Shown here in pieces: positions 11,961-21,224 of a DNA stretch of 64,000 nucleotides. The stretch comes from Streptomyces sp. TLI_146. GTDB taxonomy: Bacteria > Actinomycetota > Actinomycetes > Streptomycetales > Streptomycetaceae. The stretch lies in contig NZ_PJMX01000001.1 of assembly GCF_002846415.1 (NCBI RefSeq), positions 1,612,001 to 1,676,000 of the forward strand, in the 5' to 3' direction. The notes under the pieces were generated by a model. That model did not search any database, was not told the origin of the DNA, and saw nothing but the letters and a program-made list of their open reading frames with translations. The first letter of the stretch is position 1; every line of letters begins with the position of its first letter. Position numbers and translations under genes: made by a program.

Positions 11961-11992
11961 GAGGTGGTTCCGGGATCCGAGGTGGTTCCGGG
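11961..11992. repeat. Two direct copies of a 14-bp repeat
   Basis: GAGGTGGTTCCGGG occurs at 11961-11974 and 11979-11992, 15 bp before the NAGPA-like gene. The pair could be an operator, since one copy lies on each side of a GATCC, or a short slippage duplication. Confidence 0.5.
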
Positions 11993-12081
11993 CGGACACG
12001 CGTCCGAAATGCCCAGATATATGTCTTCTTTCTGCTATAACCCGATCGCCCGGAGCCCAATCAGCCCGCACACTGGTCGCC

Positions 12082-12561
12082 ATGGCCGAGAAACGCAGCG
12101 CGGGGCTCCTCCTCTACCGGACCGCAACGACCGGCGTCGACGTGCTGATCGGGCATATGGGCGGCCCGTTCTGGTCCGGCCGCGACGAGGCCGCCTGGTC
12201 GATCCCCAAGGGCGAGTACGGCCCGGAGGAAACTCCCGAGGCGGCGGCCCTGCGCGAGTTCGAGGAGGAGCTGGGGCTGCCCGCCCCGGAGGGCACCCCG
12301 GTGCCGCTCGGCGAGTCGCGGCAGGCCAACGGGAAGGTGGTGACGGTCTGGGCGCTCCAGGCCGACCTCGACCTCTCGGGCGTGGTGCCCGGCACCTTCA
12401 CCATGGAGTGGCCCCGGGGCTCGGGCGTGCAGCAGGAGTTCCCCGAGATGGACCGCTTCGCCTGGTTCGCGCCCGAGGACGCGTCGCCCCGGCTGGTGGC
12501 GGGGCAGCGGGTCTTCCTCGACCGGCTGGCCGCCTACCTCCAGGAGTCCGGCCGCACCTGA
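12082..12561 (+). CDS. NUDIX hydrolase
   Basis: 159 residues starting MAEKRSAGLLLYR, as in diadenosine-polyphosphate-like NUDIX enzymes. The NUDIX box is complete: residues 51-72, with Gly51, the Glu after five residues, and REFEEELG. The preceding PKGEYGPEE and the IPKG tripeptide are typical of Ap4A/RppH-like or general NTP pyrophosphatases. The substrate is not predictable. An AT-rich stretch with TATAAC (12037-12042) about 40 bp upstream is a plausible -10. It converges on the GH1 gene. Confidence 0.9.
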   Translation: MAEKRSAGLLLYRTATTGVDVLIGHMGGPFWSGRDEAAWSIPKGEYGPEETPEAAALREFEEELGLPAPEGTPVPLGESRQANGKVVTVWALQADLDLSGVVPGTFTMEWPRGSGVQQEFPEMDRFAWFAPEDASPRLVAGQRVFLDRLAAYLQESGRT

Positions 12562-12571
12562 GAGGCTCAGG
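12557..12571. terminator. Small hairpin spanning two convergent stops
   Basis: CCTGAG-AGG-CTCAGG forms a 6-bp stem. The two arms contain the stop codons of the NUDIX and GH1 genes, so one hairpin may terminate both. Confidence 0.35.
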
Positions 12572-13931
12572 CCGCGCGCTGGGCGCGGCGGCGGTGGCCC
12601 GCGATGATCTCGGCGTAGTGGCGCCCGCTGCCCTTGACCGTTCGCTTCTGGGTGGCGTAGTCGACGTGGACCAGGCCGAACCGCTTGTCGTAGCCGTACG
12701 CCCACTCGAAGTTGTCCAGGAGCGACCAGGCGTAGTACCCGGCGAGCGGGGCGCCCCTGCGGGCGGCGCGGGCACAGGCCGCCAGGTGTGCGCGCAGGTA
12801 CTGGACGCGCTCGGGGTCGTGGACGGTGCCGTCGGGCCGTACGGCGTCGGGGTAGGCCGAGCCGTTCTCGGTGACGTGGATCCGGCGGGCGCCGTAGTCG
12901 TCGGTCAGCCGCATCAACAGGGTCTCGATGCCGCTCGCGTCGACCTCCCAGCCCATGCCGGTGCGCGGCAGGCGGGGGCGGGGGACCTGGCGGGCGAAGG
13001 GGTACGGGCCGTGCGGGTCGTCGGCGACGCGCACGCCGAAGTAGTAGTTGAGGCCCAGCCAGTCGAGCGGCTCGGCGATGGCCGCGAGGTCGCCGGGGCG
13101 CTCGGGCAGCTCCACCCCGTACACCTCCCTCATGTCGGCGGGGAAGCCCCGGCCGTGCACGGGGTCGAGCCACCAGCGGTTGGTGTGGCCGTCCATCCGG
13201 CGGGCAGCGGCGAGATCCGCCTCGGACCCGGTGGCGGGCTCGACGGTCGACAGGTTGTTGACGATGCCGACCTGGGCGGCGGGCGCGGCGGCGCGCAGCG
13301 CCCGGGTGGCCAGACCGTGGCCGAGCAGCAGGTGGTACGAGGCGCGGACGGCGGCCGTGATGTCGGTGAGGCCGGGCGCCATCCGCCCTTCGAGGTGGCC
13401 GATCCACGCCGAGCAGAGCGGCTCGTTGAGCGTGGCCCACAGCGGGACCCGGTCGCCCAGGGCTTCGGCGGCGACGGACGCGTACGCGGCGAAGTGTTCG
13501 GCGGTGTCCCGGGCGGGCCAGCCGCCCCGGTCCTGGAGGGCCTGGGGCAGGTCCCAGTGGTAGAGCGTGGCGTTGGGGGTGATCCCGGCTTCCAGGAGGG
13601 CGTCGACGAGACGGGAGTAGAAGTCGAGCCCCGCCCGGTTGACCGGCCCGTCGCCGCCCGGGAGAATGCGCGGCCAGGCGAGCGAGAAGCGGTACGAGGT
13701 GACGCCGAGCTCCTTCATCAGCGCGATGTCCTCGCGCCACCGGTGGTAGTGGTCGCAGGCGATGTCACCGTGGTCGCCGCCGTCGACCTTCCCGGGGGTG
13801 TGCGAGAAGGTGTCCCAGATCGAGGGGGCTCGGCCGTCCTCGGCCACGGCCCCCTCGATCTGGTACGCGGAGGTGGCCACACCCCAGGCGAAGTCCTCCG
13901 GGAGGGCGGCGAGGTCGATGGGCTCGGTCAC
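12567..13931 (-). CDS. GH1 beta-glucosidase, cytoplasmic
   Basis: 454 residues, standard GH1 length, with no signal peptide. GTG 13931 is chosen because AAAGGA lies five bases before it; the frame continues upstream into the permease gene. The entry [15 protein letters not shown] is the GH1 signature, TLNEP (168-172) holds acid/base Glu170, and VTENGSAY (353-360) holds nucleophile Glu355. [22 protein letters not shown] is the aglycone-site signature. It is last in the sugar ABC operon and presumably hydrolyses an imported beta-glucoside such as cellobiose or another disaccharide. Confidence 0.94.
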   Translation of the reverse strand: MTEPIDLAALPEDFAWGVATSAYQIEGAVAEDGRAPSIWDTFSHTPGKVDGGDHGDIACDHYHRWREDIALMKELGVTSYRFSLAWPRILPGGDGPVNRAGLDFYSRLVDALLEAGITPNATLYHWDLPQALQDRGGWPARDTAEHFAAYASVAAEALGDRVPLWATLNEPLCSAWIGHLEGRMAPGLTDITAAVRASYHLLLGHGLATRALRAAAPAAQVGIVNNLSTVEPATGSEADLAAARRMDGHTNRWWLDPVHGRGFPADMREVYGVELPERPGDLAAIAEPLDWLGLNYYFGVRVADDPHGPYPFARQVPRPRLPRTGMGWEVDASGIETLLMRLTDDYGARRIHVTENGSAYPDAVRPDGTVHDPERVQYLRAHLAACARAARRGAPLAGYYAWSLLDNFEWAYGYDKRFGLVHVDYATQKRTVKGSGRHYAEIIAGHRRRAQRAA

Positions 13932-13966
13932 GAATATCCTTTCGGGGAAGTGGGGGTGACGGTCCG

Positions 13967-14824
13967 TCACTTCACGGCGCCGGCCGTGAGCCCGGCGACG
14001 AGATAGCGCTGGAGCAGCAGGAACCCGGCGACCACCGGCACGCTGACGACCAGCGACGCGGCCATGACCTGGTTCCAGTACACGTCGTTCTGGGTGGCGT
14101 AGCCCTGGAGGCCCACGGCGAGGGTGCGGGTGGTGTCGTTCGTCATCACCGAGGCGAACAGGACCTCGCCCCACGCCGTCATGAACGCGTACACCGCGAC
14201 CGCCACGATCCCGGGGACCGCCGCCGGGACCACCACCCGAAGGAGCGCGCCCAGCGGCCCGCAGCCGTCGACCATCGCCGCCTCGTCGAGGTCGCGCGGG
14301 ACCGAGTCGAGGTAGCCGATCAGCATCCAGATGGAGAAGGGCAGCGAGAAGGTGAGATAGGTGAGGATGAGTCCGCCGCGCGAGCCGTAGAGGGCGACTC
14401 CGGTGGTGTTGCCGACGTTGACGAAGATCAGGAACAGCGGCAGCAGGAAGAGGATGCCGGGGAACATCTGGGTGGACAGGACGGTCACGGTGAACACGCG
14501 CCTGCCGCGGAAGCGGTAGCGGCTCACCGCGTACGCCGCGAAGACCGCGACCACGACGGACAGGACGGTCGCCGCACCCGCCACGATCAGCGAGTTCACG
14601 AAGTACTCGGCGAGCGGGACGGTCTTCCAGATGTCGAGGTAGGGCCGCACGGTCAGCCCGCTGGGCAGCCAGCGGAACCGCCCCGACACGTCCTGCAACG
14701 GCTTGAGCGAGCTGCTCGCCATCACGTACACCGGCAGCAGCACGAAGCCGGTGAGCAGGGTGAGGAAGACGCGCCGGGACCAGACGAAGGAGCGGGGCGG
14801 GGCGGTGGGGCTCGGGCTAGGCAT
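13967..14824 (-). CDS. Sugar ABC transporter permease (MalG type)
   Basis: 285 residues with six transmembrane segments. The EAA loop is [23 protein letters not shown], where the transporter ATPase docks. The C-terminus [11 protein letters not shown] is a common ending for carbohydrate permeases of the CUT1 class. It overlaps the upstream permease by 8 bp and is followed by the GH1 gene 35 bp later. No ATPase gene is present, as is usual in Streptomyces, where a shared MsiK ATPase serves many such importers. Confidence 0.94.
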   Translation of the reverse strand: MPSPSPTAPPRSFVWSRRVFLTLLTGFVLLPVYVMASSSLKPLQDVSGRFRWLPSGLTVRPYLDIWKTVPLAEYFVNSLIVAGAATVLSVVVAVFAAYAVSRYRFRGRRVFTVTVLSTQMFPGILFLLPLFLIFVNVGNTTGVALYGSRGGLILTYLTFSLPFSIWMLIGYLDSVPRDLDEAAMVDGCGPLGALLRVVVPAAVPGIVAVAVYAFMTAWGEVLFASVMTNDTTRTLAVGLQGYATQNDVYWNQVMAASLVVSVPVVAGFLLLQRYLVAGLTAGAVK

Positions 14825-15848
14825 CCGCGGACTTCCTTCCCCTGGACGTCAGGAGCAGATAGCCGCCCGTCACCACGAGCAGGAACAGCACCAGCAGCAC
14901 CGACATCGCGGCGCCGGTGCCGAAGTTCCAGGTGACGAACGACGACTGGTAGATGTGGAGGGAGACCAGGTCCGCCGCCTTCGGCGCCGAGCGCCCGAAC
15001 AGCACGTACGGCGTGTTGAAGTCGTTGAACGTCCAGAGGAACAGCACCAGGACGAGGACCTGGTTGACCGGCCGGAGCGCCGGCAGCGTGATCCGGCGGA
15101 TCTGCTGCCACATCCCGGCCCCGTCGATCGCCGCGGCCTCGTACAGCTCCTTGGGGATGTTCTGCAGCCCGGCCGTCACGATGAGGAAGGCGAACGGCCA
15201 GCCCTTCCAGACCGAGACGGTGAGCAGCGCGTAGAGGCTGTTGTCGCCGATCAGCCAGAACGCGCGGTCGCCGCCGAGTCCGAGTTGGTCGTGCAGGACG
15301 TGGTTGACCAGCCCGTTGTCGCGCTGGAACATGAACGCCCAGGTGATGACGGCCGCGTAGACCGGCAGTGCGTACGGGACGAGGAAGAGCGCGCGCAGCG
15401 GGCCCCGGCCGCGGAAGCTCTCCTGCATGAAGACCGCCGCCGCCGTGCCCAGCAGCCAGCACAGGGCGACCGAGGCCACGGTGAACAGGCAGGTGGTGAC
15501 GAAGGAGTCGAGCAGGTCCTTGCCGACGGGCGCGGAGAAGTCGACGGAGATCCTGTAGTTGTCGAATCCGGCCCAGGGCGCGGTGGTCCAGTCGCGGATG
15601 TAGAACTGGGTGAGCGTCTTGAAGCTCATCACGACGCCGATGACCATCGGCACCAGGTGGATGAGGAGTTCCAGGGCGAGGGCCGGGAGCAGGAGCAGAT
15701 ACGGCAGGCTCGCGCGGCGGATCCGGCCGGGGGTGCGGGGGCCACGGCGGCGGGCCCGTGGCGGCCCGGACCGCTCGGCGCGTTCCGGCGGGACCTGTGC
15801 GCCGACGGCGGTGGGCGCGGGGGTCGGCGGGGTCACGGGGGCGCTCAC
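14817..15848 (-). CDS. Sugar ABC transporter permease (MalF type)
   Basis: 343 residues from GTG 15848, whose last two bases overlap the stop of the substrate-binding protein (GTGA), indicating translational coupling. The first 60 residues are a proline/arginine-rich cytoplasmic tail. Six membrane segments follow, with EAA loop YEAAAIDGAGMWQQIRRITLP. The C-terminus ends SRGRKSADA. It forms the heterodimeric membrane channel with the MalG-type permease. Confidence 0.93.
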   Translation of the reverse strand: MSAPVTPPTPAPTAVGAQVPPERAERSGPPRARRRGPRTPGRIRRASLPYLLLLPALALELLIHLVPMVIGVVMSFKTLTQFYIRDWTTAPWAGFDNYRISVDFSAPVGKDLLDSFVTTCLFTVASVALCWLLGTAAAVFMQESFRGRGPLRALFLVPYALPVYAAVITWAFMFQRDNGLVNHVLHDQLGLGGDRAFWLIGDNSLYALLTVSVWKGWPFAFLIVTAGLQNIPKELYEAAAIDGAGMWQQIRRITLPALRPVNQVLVLVLFLWTFNDFNTPYVLFGRSAPKAADLVSLHIYQSSFVTWNFGTGAAMSVLLVLFLLVVTGGYLLLTSRGRKSADA

Positions 15849-17161
15849 TTCGGCATCTGCTGCTGGGCCTTGGTGAGGGCCGCCTTCACGGACTCGGTGG
15901 TGACCGCGCGGCCCGCCGCCGCGTCGGCCCACAGGTCCTTCACGGCGGTGCCGACGGCGGTCTCGAACTGGGACTCCTCGGGGACCTGCGGCAGCGGGGC
16001 GGCGCTCTTGAGCAGCGTCTCCTTGAGCACCGAGGTGTCGGGGGCGCCGAAGACGGGGTCCTGCTGTGCGGCCTTGACCGGCGGGATCGAGCCGTACGTC
16101 CTGTTGAGGATCTTCTGTTCCTCGTCGCTGGTCATGAACTTCACGAACTTCAGGGCGCCCTCACGGTTGTGGGTGTTCTTGAAGACGGAGATGTTGATGC
16201 CCGCCACCATCGAGTTGACGTTCCTGGCAGCGTCCGGGGTCCCGGCCGGGACGGGCACCGTGGCGACGCCCCAGTCCTCGGGCTTCATGCCCTGCGCGGC
16301 GAAGGTGGAGGCGGCCGCCTGCCACAGCACCATGGCGGTCCGGCCGGTCGAGAAGTCGCGCAGCGACTGGTTCTGGGCGTACTCGGCGCTGCCCGGCGCG
16401 ACGATCTTGTCCTTGGCCATGAAGTCGACGTACTGCTTCACCGCGGCGACCGCGCCGTCCGAGGTGAAGGTGGGCTTCCCGGCGGAGTCGAAGAAGTCCG
16501 CGCCGTGCTGCTTGCCCAGGACGAACACCTGGTGGATGTTGTTGGCGAGGTTGGCGCCCTCGGCGCCGAGCGCCCACTTGCCGTCCCTGGAGAGCCGCTT
16601 GCCGTCCGCGACGAGTTCGTCCCAGGTCGCGGGCGGCTTCGCTATCCCCGCGTCGGCGAACATCTTCTTGTTGTAGTAGAGCGCGTACGACAGCGAGTAC
16701 AGCGGGACGGCCGCCGGGTCCTTGCCCGGGGCGCCGGCCGCGGCGACCGCGGAGTCCGCGAACCGCGCCCGGCCGCCGATCGCGTCGAACGCCGCCCCGT
16801 CCCACGGCAGGAGCGCACCGGTGGCCTGGAGCGAGGCGGACCAGGTGTTACCGATGTTCAGTACGTCGGGGCCCTGGCCGGAGGTGGTGGCGGTGAGGAT
16901 GCGGTTGAGCAGGTCGGACCAGGGGACGACCTCAAGCTTGACCTTGATCCCGCTCTGCTGCTCGAACTTCTTGAGCTCGGCGGTCAGGATCTTCTTGTCC
17001 GCCTCGATGTTCGGCCCCTGGTTGGACGCCCAGTACGTCAGGGACTTCGGGGAGTCGTTGCCGCCCGCTCCTCCTGTGTCGGATCCGCCACCGCAGGCGC
17101 TCGCGGTGGCGGCGAGAGCGGTGACGGTCGCGAAGGCAGCCGCGGCTCGGAGTCTGCGCAT
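15845..17161 (-). CDS. Sugar ABC transporter substrate-binding lipoprotein
   Basis: 438 residues. The N-terminus MRRLRAAAAFATVTALAA ends in a lipobox ATASAC with the lipidated Cys near residue 22, so the protein is tethered outside the membrane. The body is a CUT1 solute-binding fold (family 1): LTYWASNQGPN, GQGPDVLNIGNTW, ALYYNKKMFADAG and a C-terminal helical segment. It captures an oligosaccharide for the two permeases downstream. The first gene of the operon, it is divergent from the ROK regulator with an operator-like palindrome between. The GH1 partner argues for a beta-glucoside ligand. Confidence 0.93.
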   Translation of the reverse strand: MRRLRAAAAFATVTALAATASACGGGSDTGGAGGNDSPKSLTYWASNQGPNIEADKKILTAELKKFEQQSGIKVKLEVVPWSDLLNRILTATTSGQGPDVLNIGNTWSASLQATGALLPWDGAAFDAIGGRARFADSAVAAAGAPGKDPAAVPLYSLSYALYYNKKMFADAGIAKPPATWDELVADGKRLSRDGKWALGAEGANLANNIHQVFVLGKQHGADFFDSAGKPTFTSDGAVAAVKQYVDFMAKDKIVAPGSAEYAQNQSLRDFSTGRTAMVLWQAAASTFAAQGMKPEDWGVATVPVPAGTPDAARNVNSMVAGINISVFKNTHNREGALKFVKFMTSDEEQKILNRTYGSIPPVKAAQQDPVFGAPDTSVLKETLLKSAAPLPQVPEESQFETAVGTAVKDLWADAAAGRAVTTESVKAALTKAQQQMPK

Positions 17162-17186
17162 GACGGGATCGCCCCTTTCCGGGGTT

Positions 17187-17254
17187 CCAGAGGTGGTCGG
17201 ATACCAGAGGGTGGTCCGGGGGGTCCAAAGGTGGTCGGGTTCCAAACTTGGGGG
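17187..17254. repeat. Degenerate tandem repeat in the ABC operon leader
   Basis: Imperfect units resembling CCARAGGTGGTCGG begin at 17187, 17204, 17225 and 17242 (period 17-21 bp). They fill the untranslated leader between the palindrome at 17289 and the substrate-binding protein start. They are possibly slippage-derived and variable in copy number. Confidence 0.5.
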
Positions 17255-17288
17255 GTTTCAGGGCAGGTTGAGTTCAAGCCCTGAACGG

Positions 17289-17319
17289 ACTCACGCCTTA
17301 ATTTAGGACGTGAGTTAAG
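17289..17319. promoter_or_regulatory. Operator candidate for the ROK repressor
   Basis: ACTCACG (17289-17295) and CGTGAGT (17309-17315) are perfect 7-bp inverted arms 13 bp apart. CTTAA (17297) and TTAAG (17315) form a second nested pair. The block sits in the middle of the divergent ROK/ABC promoter region and is unusually AT-rich. Confidence 0.55.
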
Positions 17320-17382
17320 ACCCGAGGGAAGGTCGCGTCAAGGCCCCGCGCGACGGTATGTTGCACGCAGGGAGGGAGCCAT

Positions 17383-18726
17383 ATGGCCATGCCGAACAGA
17401 CGAACCGTTCGTGACCTGCGGCGGGACAACCGGACCGCGGTATTGCAACGGTTGTATTTCGACGGTCCGACGAGCCGTCAGGCGCTCGGTCCCGCCACCG
17501 GGTTGAGTTCAGGTTCCATCAGCAACGTGGTCACCGAGCTCGCCGCCGAAGGGCTCCTGGAGGACGCCGGCGTCGTCGACTCGGACGGCGGCCGACCGCG
17601 CACCCTGCTCCGGGTCGCCCGCGACAGCGGCCACCTCATCGGGGTGGACGTCGGCGAGACCCGCGTCCGCGTCGAGCTCTTCGACCTGGTGATGAGCGAA
17701 CTGGCCCGCGCCGACCTGCCGTTGGAGTCCGGCGGCTACGACGTGAACCACATCGTCGGCCTCATCCGCGACGGGGTGGCCGCCGTGCTGCGCGACGCCG
17801 CCCTGGCACCCGGGCGCCTGCTCGGCATCGGCGTCGGGGTCCCGGGCATCGTCGACCGCAGCGGCGCCGAGGGAGCCGTGGTGCATGGGCAGACCATCGG
17901 CTGGGACGCGGTCCCGCTGGAGGCCCTGCTGCGCACCGCGCTCGCCACCGAACTCCCGCCGGGTGTCGGCCTGTTCGTGGAGAACGGCGCCAAGACGCTC
18001 GGCCAGGCCGAGATGTGGTTCGGCGGCGGGCGCGGCGCCGAGAACGCGGTGATCGTCCTGTTCGGCTCGGGCGTCGGCGCGTGCATCGTCTCCGACGGGC
18101 AGATCTACGGGGGTGCGCACAGCAGCGCCGCGGAGTGGGGCCACACCACGGTGCATGTCCGCGGCCGCCGCTGCCGGTGCGGTGCGCCCGGCTGCCTGGA
18201 GGCGTACGCGGGGGCGGAGGCCCTGGTCGCCCGCTGGCGCGAGGCGGGCGCCGTCCTGCCGGACGGCATCGAGGAGGAGGCGGCCGTGTCGGCGCTGGTG
18301 ACGGCGGCGTACCCGGAGGGAGTTGACCAGGAGACGGCAAGCGCGGGCGAGTCTGACGCGGACCCCGTCGCGCGGGCCGTGCTCGACGAGACCGCCGAGT
18401 ACCTCGGCGCCGGACTCTCCGACCTCATCAACCTCTACAACCCCGAGCGCATCCTCATCGGCGGCTGGGCCGGGCTCCAACTCGGCCCGTACATCCTGGA
18501 GTCGGTGCGCGCGCACGCCACCGCCTACGCCCTGCGGCACCCCGCCGAGCGCGTCACCATCGAGCTCGGGCGGCTCGGCCCGGACGCGGTCACGGTCGGC
18601 GCCGCGACCCTGCCACTGGCCGACTTCTTCGCGCGCGGCGGCCGCCGCGCACCGGGCGACGGGGCACCCGTCGTCCCCGAGCAGCCCGGCTGGCGGGCGT
18701 CGGTCGAGGAGCGCGCCGCACGCTGA
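17383..18726 (+). CDS. ROK family transcriptional repressor
   Basis: 447 residues. An N-terminal winged helix (about 10-75: LYFDGPTSRQALGPATGLSSGSISN) precedes a sugar-kinase-like ROK domain. GVDVGETRVRVELF is the degenerate phosphate-1 loop, GIGVGVPGIVD the ROK signature, and CRCGAPGCLEAYAG the zinc motif. The kinase core is probably used for ligand sensing. ATG 17383 follows GGAGGGAG. A 60-residue acidic/low-complexity insert and tail are unusual but not disruptive. It is divergent from the ABC/GH1 operon and is its likely repressor, with the imported sugar or its product as inducer. Confidence 0.92.
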   Translation: MAMPNRRTVRDLRRDNRTAVLQRLYFDGPTSRQALGPATGLSSGSISNVVTELAAEGLLEDAGVVDSDGGRPRTLLRVARDSGHLIGVDVGETRVRVELFDLVMSELARADLPLESGGYDVNHIVGLIRDGVAAVLRDAALAPGRLLGIGVGVPGIVDRSGAEGAVVHGQTIGWDAVPLEALLRTALATELPPGVGLFVENGAKTLGQAEMWFGGGRGAENAVIVLFGSGVGACIVSDGQIYGGAHSSAAEWGHTTVHVRGRRCRCGAPGCLEAYAGAEALVARWREAGAVLPDGIEEEAAVSALVTAAYPEGVDQETASAGESDADPVARAVLDETAEYLGAGLSDLINLYNPERILIGGWAGLQLGPYILESVRAHATAYALRHPAERVTIELGRLGPDAVTVGAATLPLADFFARGGRRAPGDGAPVVPEQPGWRASVEERAAR

Positions 18727-18899
18727 CGGCATCGGGGGGGTGCCTTCACCGGCGCGGGGGCAGGGAAGCGGTACGCGCGGGCACGACCGCCCCTGGCCCC
18801 CCGGGCCTCGGCTCCGCCTCCGGCCCCGTCCCCAACAACCCGTCCGCGTACAACTCTTGACGTGTCGGTAACGCCGGAGAACCATCTGGGTGGCAATCG

Positions 18900-18911
18900 G
18901 AGAGCGCTCTC
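18900..18911. promoter_or_regulatory. GAGAGCGCTCTC operator palindrome
   Basis: A perfect 12-bp palindrome 42 bp before the start of the discoidin/beta-helix gene. The same core, extended to TGAGAGCGCTCTCA, precedes the GH64 glucanase gene at 62680. The shape (central GCGC, dyad) is that of LacI-family operators such as the CebR/CelR boxes of actinobacteria. It suggests shared substrate-responsive control. Confidence 0.65.
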
Positions 18912-18953
18912 AGATATCCGTCCCTCACCCCCACGACTCAGGATCGAGGCGCG

Positions 18954-21155
18954 ATGCCCGCTCCCCTCACCGGTTCGCCGGTGGCCCACAGACCGTCCCC
19001 CCGACCCTCCCCCGGACCTTTCGCACACCCCCGGCGACTCGCCGCCGCCCTGGCCGCCGCGCTGGTGGCCGCGCTGCTCCTCTTCGTCCCCGCGCCCGCC
19101 GCCCACGCCGATCCGCCGCCGCTCTCCCAGGGTCGGCCGGTCACCGCGTCCAGCCAGGAGAACGGCGGCACCCCGGCCGCCGCCGCCGTCGACGGGAGCG
19201 ACGGAACCCGCTGGTCGAGCGCGTTCTCCGATCCGCAGTGGATCCAGGTCGACCTCGGCGCCCCGGCCACGCTCGGCAAGGTGGTGCTCAAGTGGGAGGC
19301 GGCGTACGCCAAGGCGTACCGCATCGAGCTCTCCACCGACGGCACCGCCTGGACCACGGCGTACTCCACGGCCAACGGCCCCGGCGGCACGGAGACCCTG
19401 AACATCTCGGGCACCGCCCGCTATGTGCGGATGTACGGGACGGCCCGCGCCACCGGATACGGGTACTCCCTCTGGGAGTTCCAGGTGTCCGGCAGCGGCA
19501 GCACCACCGTGCCCGGCGGCGGGGACCTGGGCCCCAACGTGCTGGTCTTCGACCCCTCGACCCCTGACATCCAGGGCAAGCTGGACCAGGTGTTCCGGCA
19601 GCAGGAGTCGGCGCAGTTCGGCGACGGCCGCTACGCCCTTCTGTTCAAGCCCGGAACGTACAACGGCATCAACGCCAACCTCGGCTTCTACACCTCGATA
19701 GCGGGGCTCGGGCTCAACCCGGACGACACGACCTTCAACGGCGATGTGACCGTGGACGCGGGCTGGTTCAACGGCAACGCCACCCAGAACTTCTGGCGCT
19801 CCGCCGAGAACCTGGCGCTCAACCCGGTCAGCGGCACCGACCGCTGGGCGGTCGCGCAGGCCGCGCCGTTCCGGCGGATGCATGTGAGGGGCGGGCTGAA
19901 TCTGGCGCCGAACGGCTACGGCTGGGCCAGCGGCGGCTACATCGCGGACAGCAGGATCGACGGCACGGTCGGCCCGTACTCGCAGCAGCAGTGGTACACC
20001 CGCGATAGCTCGGTGGGCGGCTGGACCAACGGCGTGTGGAACATGACCTTCTCCGGGGTGCGGGGCGCGCCCGCGCAGAGCTTCCCCAACCCTCCGTACA
20101 CCACGCTCGACACCACACCGGTCTCGCGCGAGAAGCCGTTCCTCTACCTCGACGGCAGCGACTACAAGGTGTTCGTGCCCGCGAAGCGCACCGACGCACG
20201 CGATGTCTCCTGGGCCTCCGGCGCCTCGCCGGGCAGCTCGCTCCCGCTCAGCCAGTTCTACGTGGTGAAGCCCGGCGCGAGCGCCGCCACCATCAACCAG
20301 GCGCTCGCCCAAGGTCTCAACCTGCTGTTCACGCCCGGGATCTACCACGTCGACCGCCCGATCGAGGTCACCCGGCCCGACACCGTGGTCCTGGGCCTCG
20401 GGCTCGCCACGATCGTGCCGGACAACGGTGTCACCGCGATGCGGGTCGCCGACGTCGACGGGGTGCGGCTCGCCGGGCTCCTCATCGACGCGGGGCCGGT
20501 GAACTCGCCCGTACTGCTCCAGGTCGGGCCGCCCGGGGCGAGCGCGAACCACGCGGCCGACCCGACGACCGTCCAGGACGTGTTCGTCCGGATCGGCGGG
20601 GCCGGCGCGGGCCGGGCCACCACCAGCATGGAGATCAACAGCAACCACACCGTCGTCGACCACACCTGGCTGTGGCGCGCCGACCACGGCAGCGGCGTCG
20701 GCTGGGACACCAACCGGGCCGACTACGGTCTGACGGTCAACGGCGACGACGTGCTGGCCACGGGCCTGTTCGTCGAGCACTTCAACAAGTACGACGTCCA
20801 GTGGAACGGCGAGCGCGGCCGGACGGTCTTCTTCCAGAACGAGAAGGCGTACGACGCTCCCAACCAGGCCGCCATCCAGAACGGCGGCGTGCGCGGGTTC
20901 GCCGCGTACAAGGTGGCCGACTCGGTGACCGCCCACGAGGGCTGGGGGCTTGGCAGCTACTGCTACTACAACGTGGATCCGACGATCGTCCAGGACCACG
21001 GCTTCCAGGTGCCGGACCGGCCGGGCGTGCGGCTGCACGACGTGCTGGTGGTGTCACTCGGCGGCAAGGGGCAGTACGCGCACGTCGTCAACGGCACCGG
21101 CGCGCCGACCTCGGGCACCTCTACGACGCCGTCGACGCTGGTCTCGTATCCCTGA
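18954..21155 (+). CDS. Secreted discoidin (F5/8C) plus beta-helix protein, probable glycan hydrolase
   Basis: 733 residues. Signal peptide about 1-52 (basic start, long alanine/leucine core, AHA-like site). Residues 55-180 are an F5/8 type C carbohydrate-binding domain (GTRWSSAFSDPQWIQVDLGA). The rest looks like two right-handed beta-helices, with RYALLFKPGTYN (about 225) and LNLLFTPGIYHVDRPI (about 455) opening each, as in GH55 and GH87 glucanases. The HTWLWRADHG and NGDDV stretches (about 565-590) carry candidate catalytic aspartates. I cannot fix the family; a GH87-like alpha-1,3-glucanase is one possibility. The shared operator with a beta-1,3-glucanase gene supports a role in fungal glucan attack. 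Confidence 0.6.
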   Translation: MPAPLTGSPVAHRPSPRPSPGPFAHPRRLAAALAAALVAALLLFVPAPAAHADPPPLSQGRPVTASSQENGGTPAAAAVDGSDGTRWSSAFSDPQWIQVDLGAPATLGKVVLKWEAAYAKAYRIELSTDGTAWTTAYSTANGPGGTETLNISGTARYVRMYGTARATGYGYSLWEFQVSGSGSTTVPGGGDLGPNVLVFDPSTPDIQGKLDQVFRQQESAQFGDGRYALLFKPGTYNGINANLGFYTSIAGLGLNPDDTTFNGDVTVDAGWFNGNATQNFWRSAENLALNPVSGTDRWAVAQAAPFRRMHVRGGLNLAPNGYGWASGGYIADSRIDGTVGPYSQQQWYTRDSSVGGWTNGVWNMTFSGVRGAPAQSFPNPPYTTLDTTPVSREKPFLYLDGSDYKVFVPAKRTDARDVSWASGASPGSSLPLSQFYVVKPGASAATINQALAQGLNLLFTPGIYHVDRPIEVTRPDTVVLGLGLATIVPDNGVTAMRVADVDGVRLAGLLIDAGPVNSPVLLQVGPPGASANHAADPTTVQDVFVRIGGAGAGRATTSMEINSNHTVVDHTWLWRADHGSGVGWDTNRADYGLTVNGDDVLATGLFVEHFNKYDVQWNGERGRTVFFQNEKAYDAPNQAAIQNGGVRGFAAYKVADSVTAHEGWGLGSYCYYNVDPTIVQDHGFQVPDRPGVRLHDVLVVSLGGKGQYAHVVNGTGAPTSGTSTTPSTLVSYP

Positions 21156-21170
21156 GAGCCTGTGACGCGC

Positions 21171-21207
21171 GACCGCGCCGGAGACCGGTCGGGTCTCCGG
21201 CGCGGTC
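21171..21207. terminator. Strong bidirectional terminator
   Basis: A perfect 16-bp GC-rich stem (21171-21186 with 21192-21207) around a 5-base loop sits between two convergent genes: the beta-helix protein and the LAETG protein. Confidence 0.8.
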
Positions 21208-21224
21208 ACCACGGGGTGGGTGGT

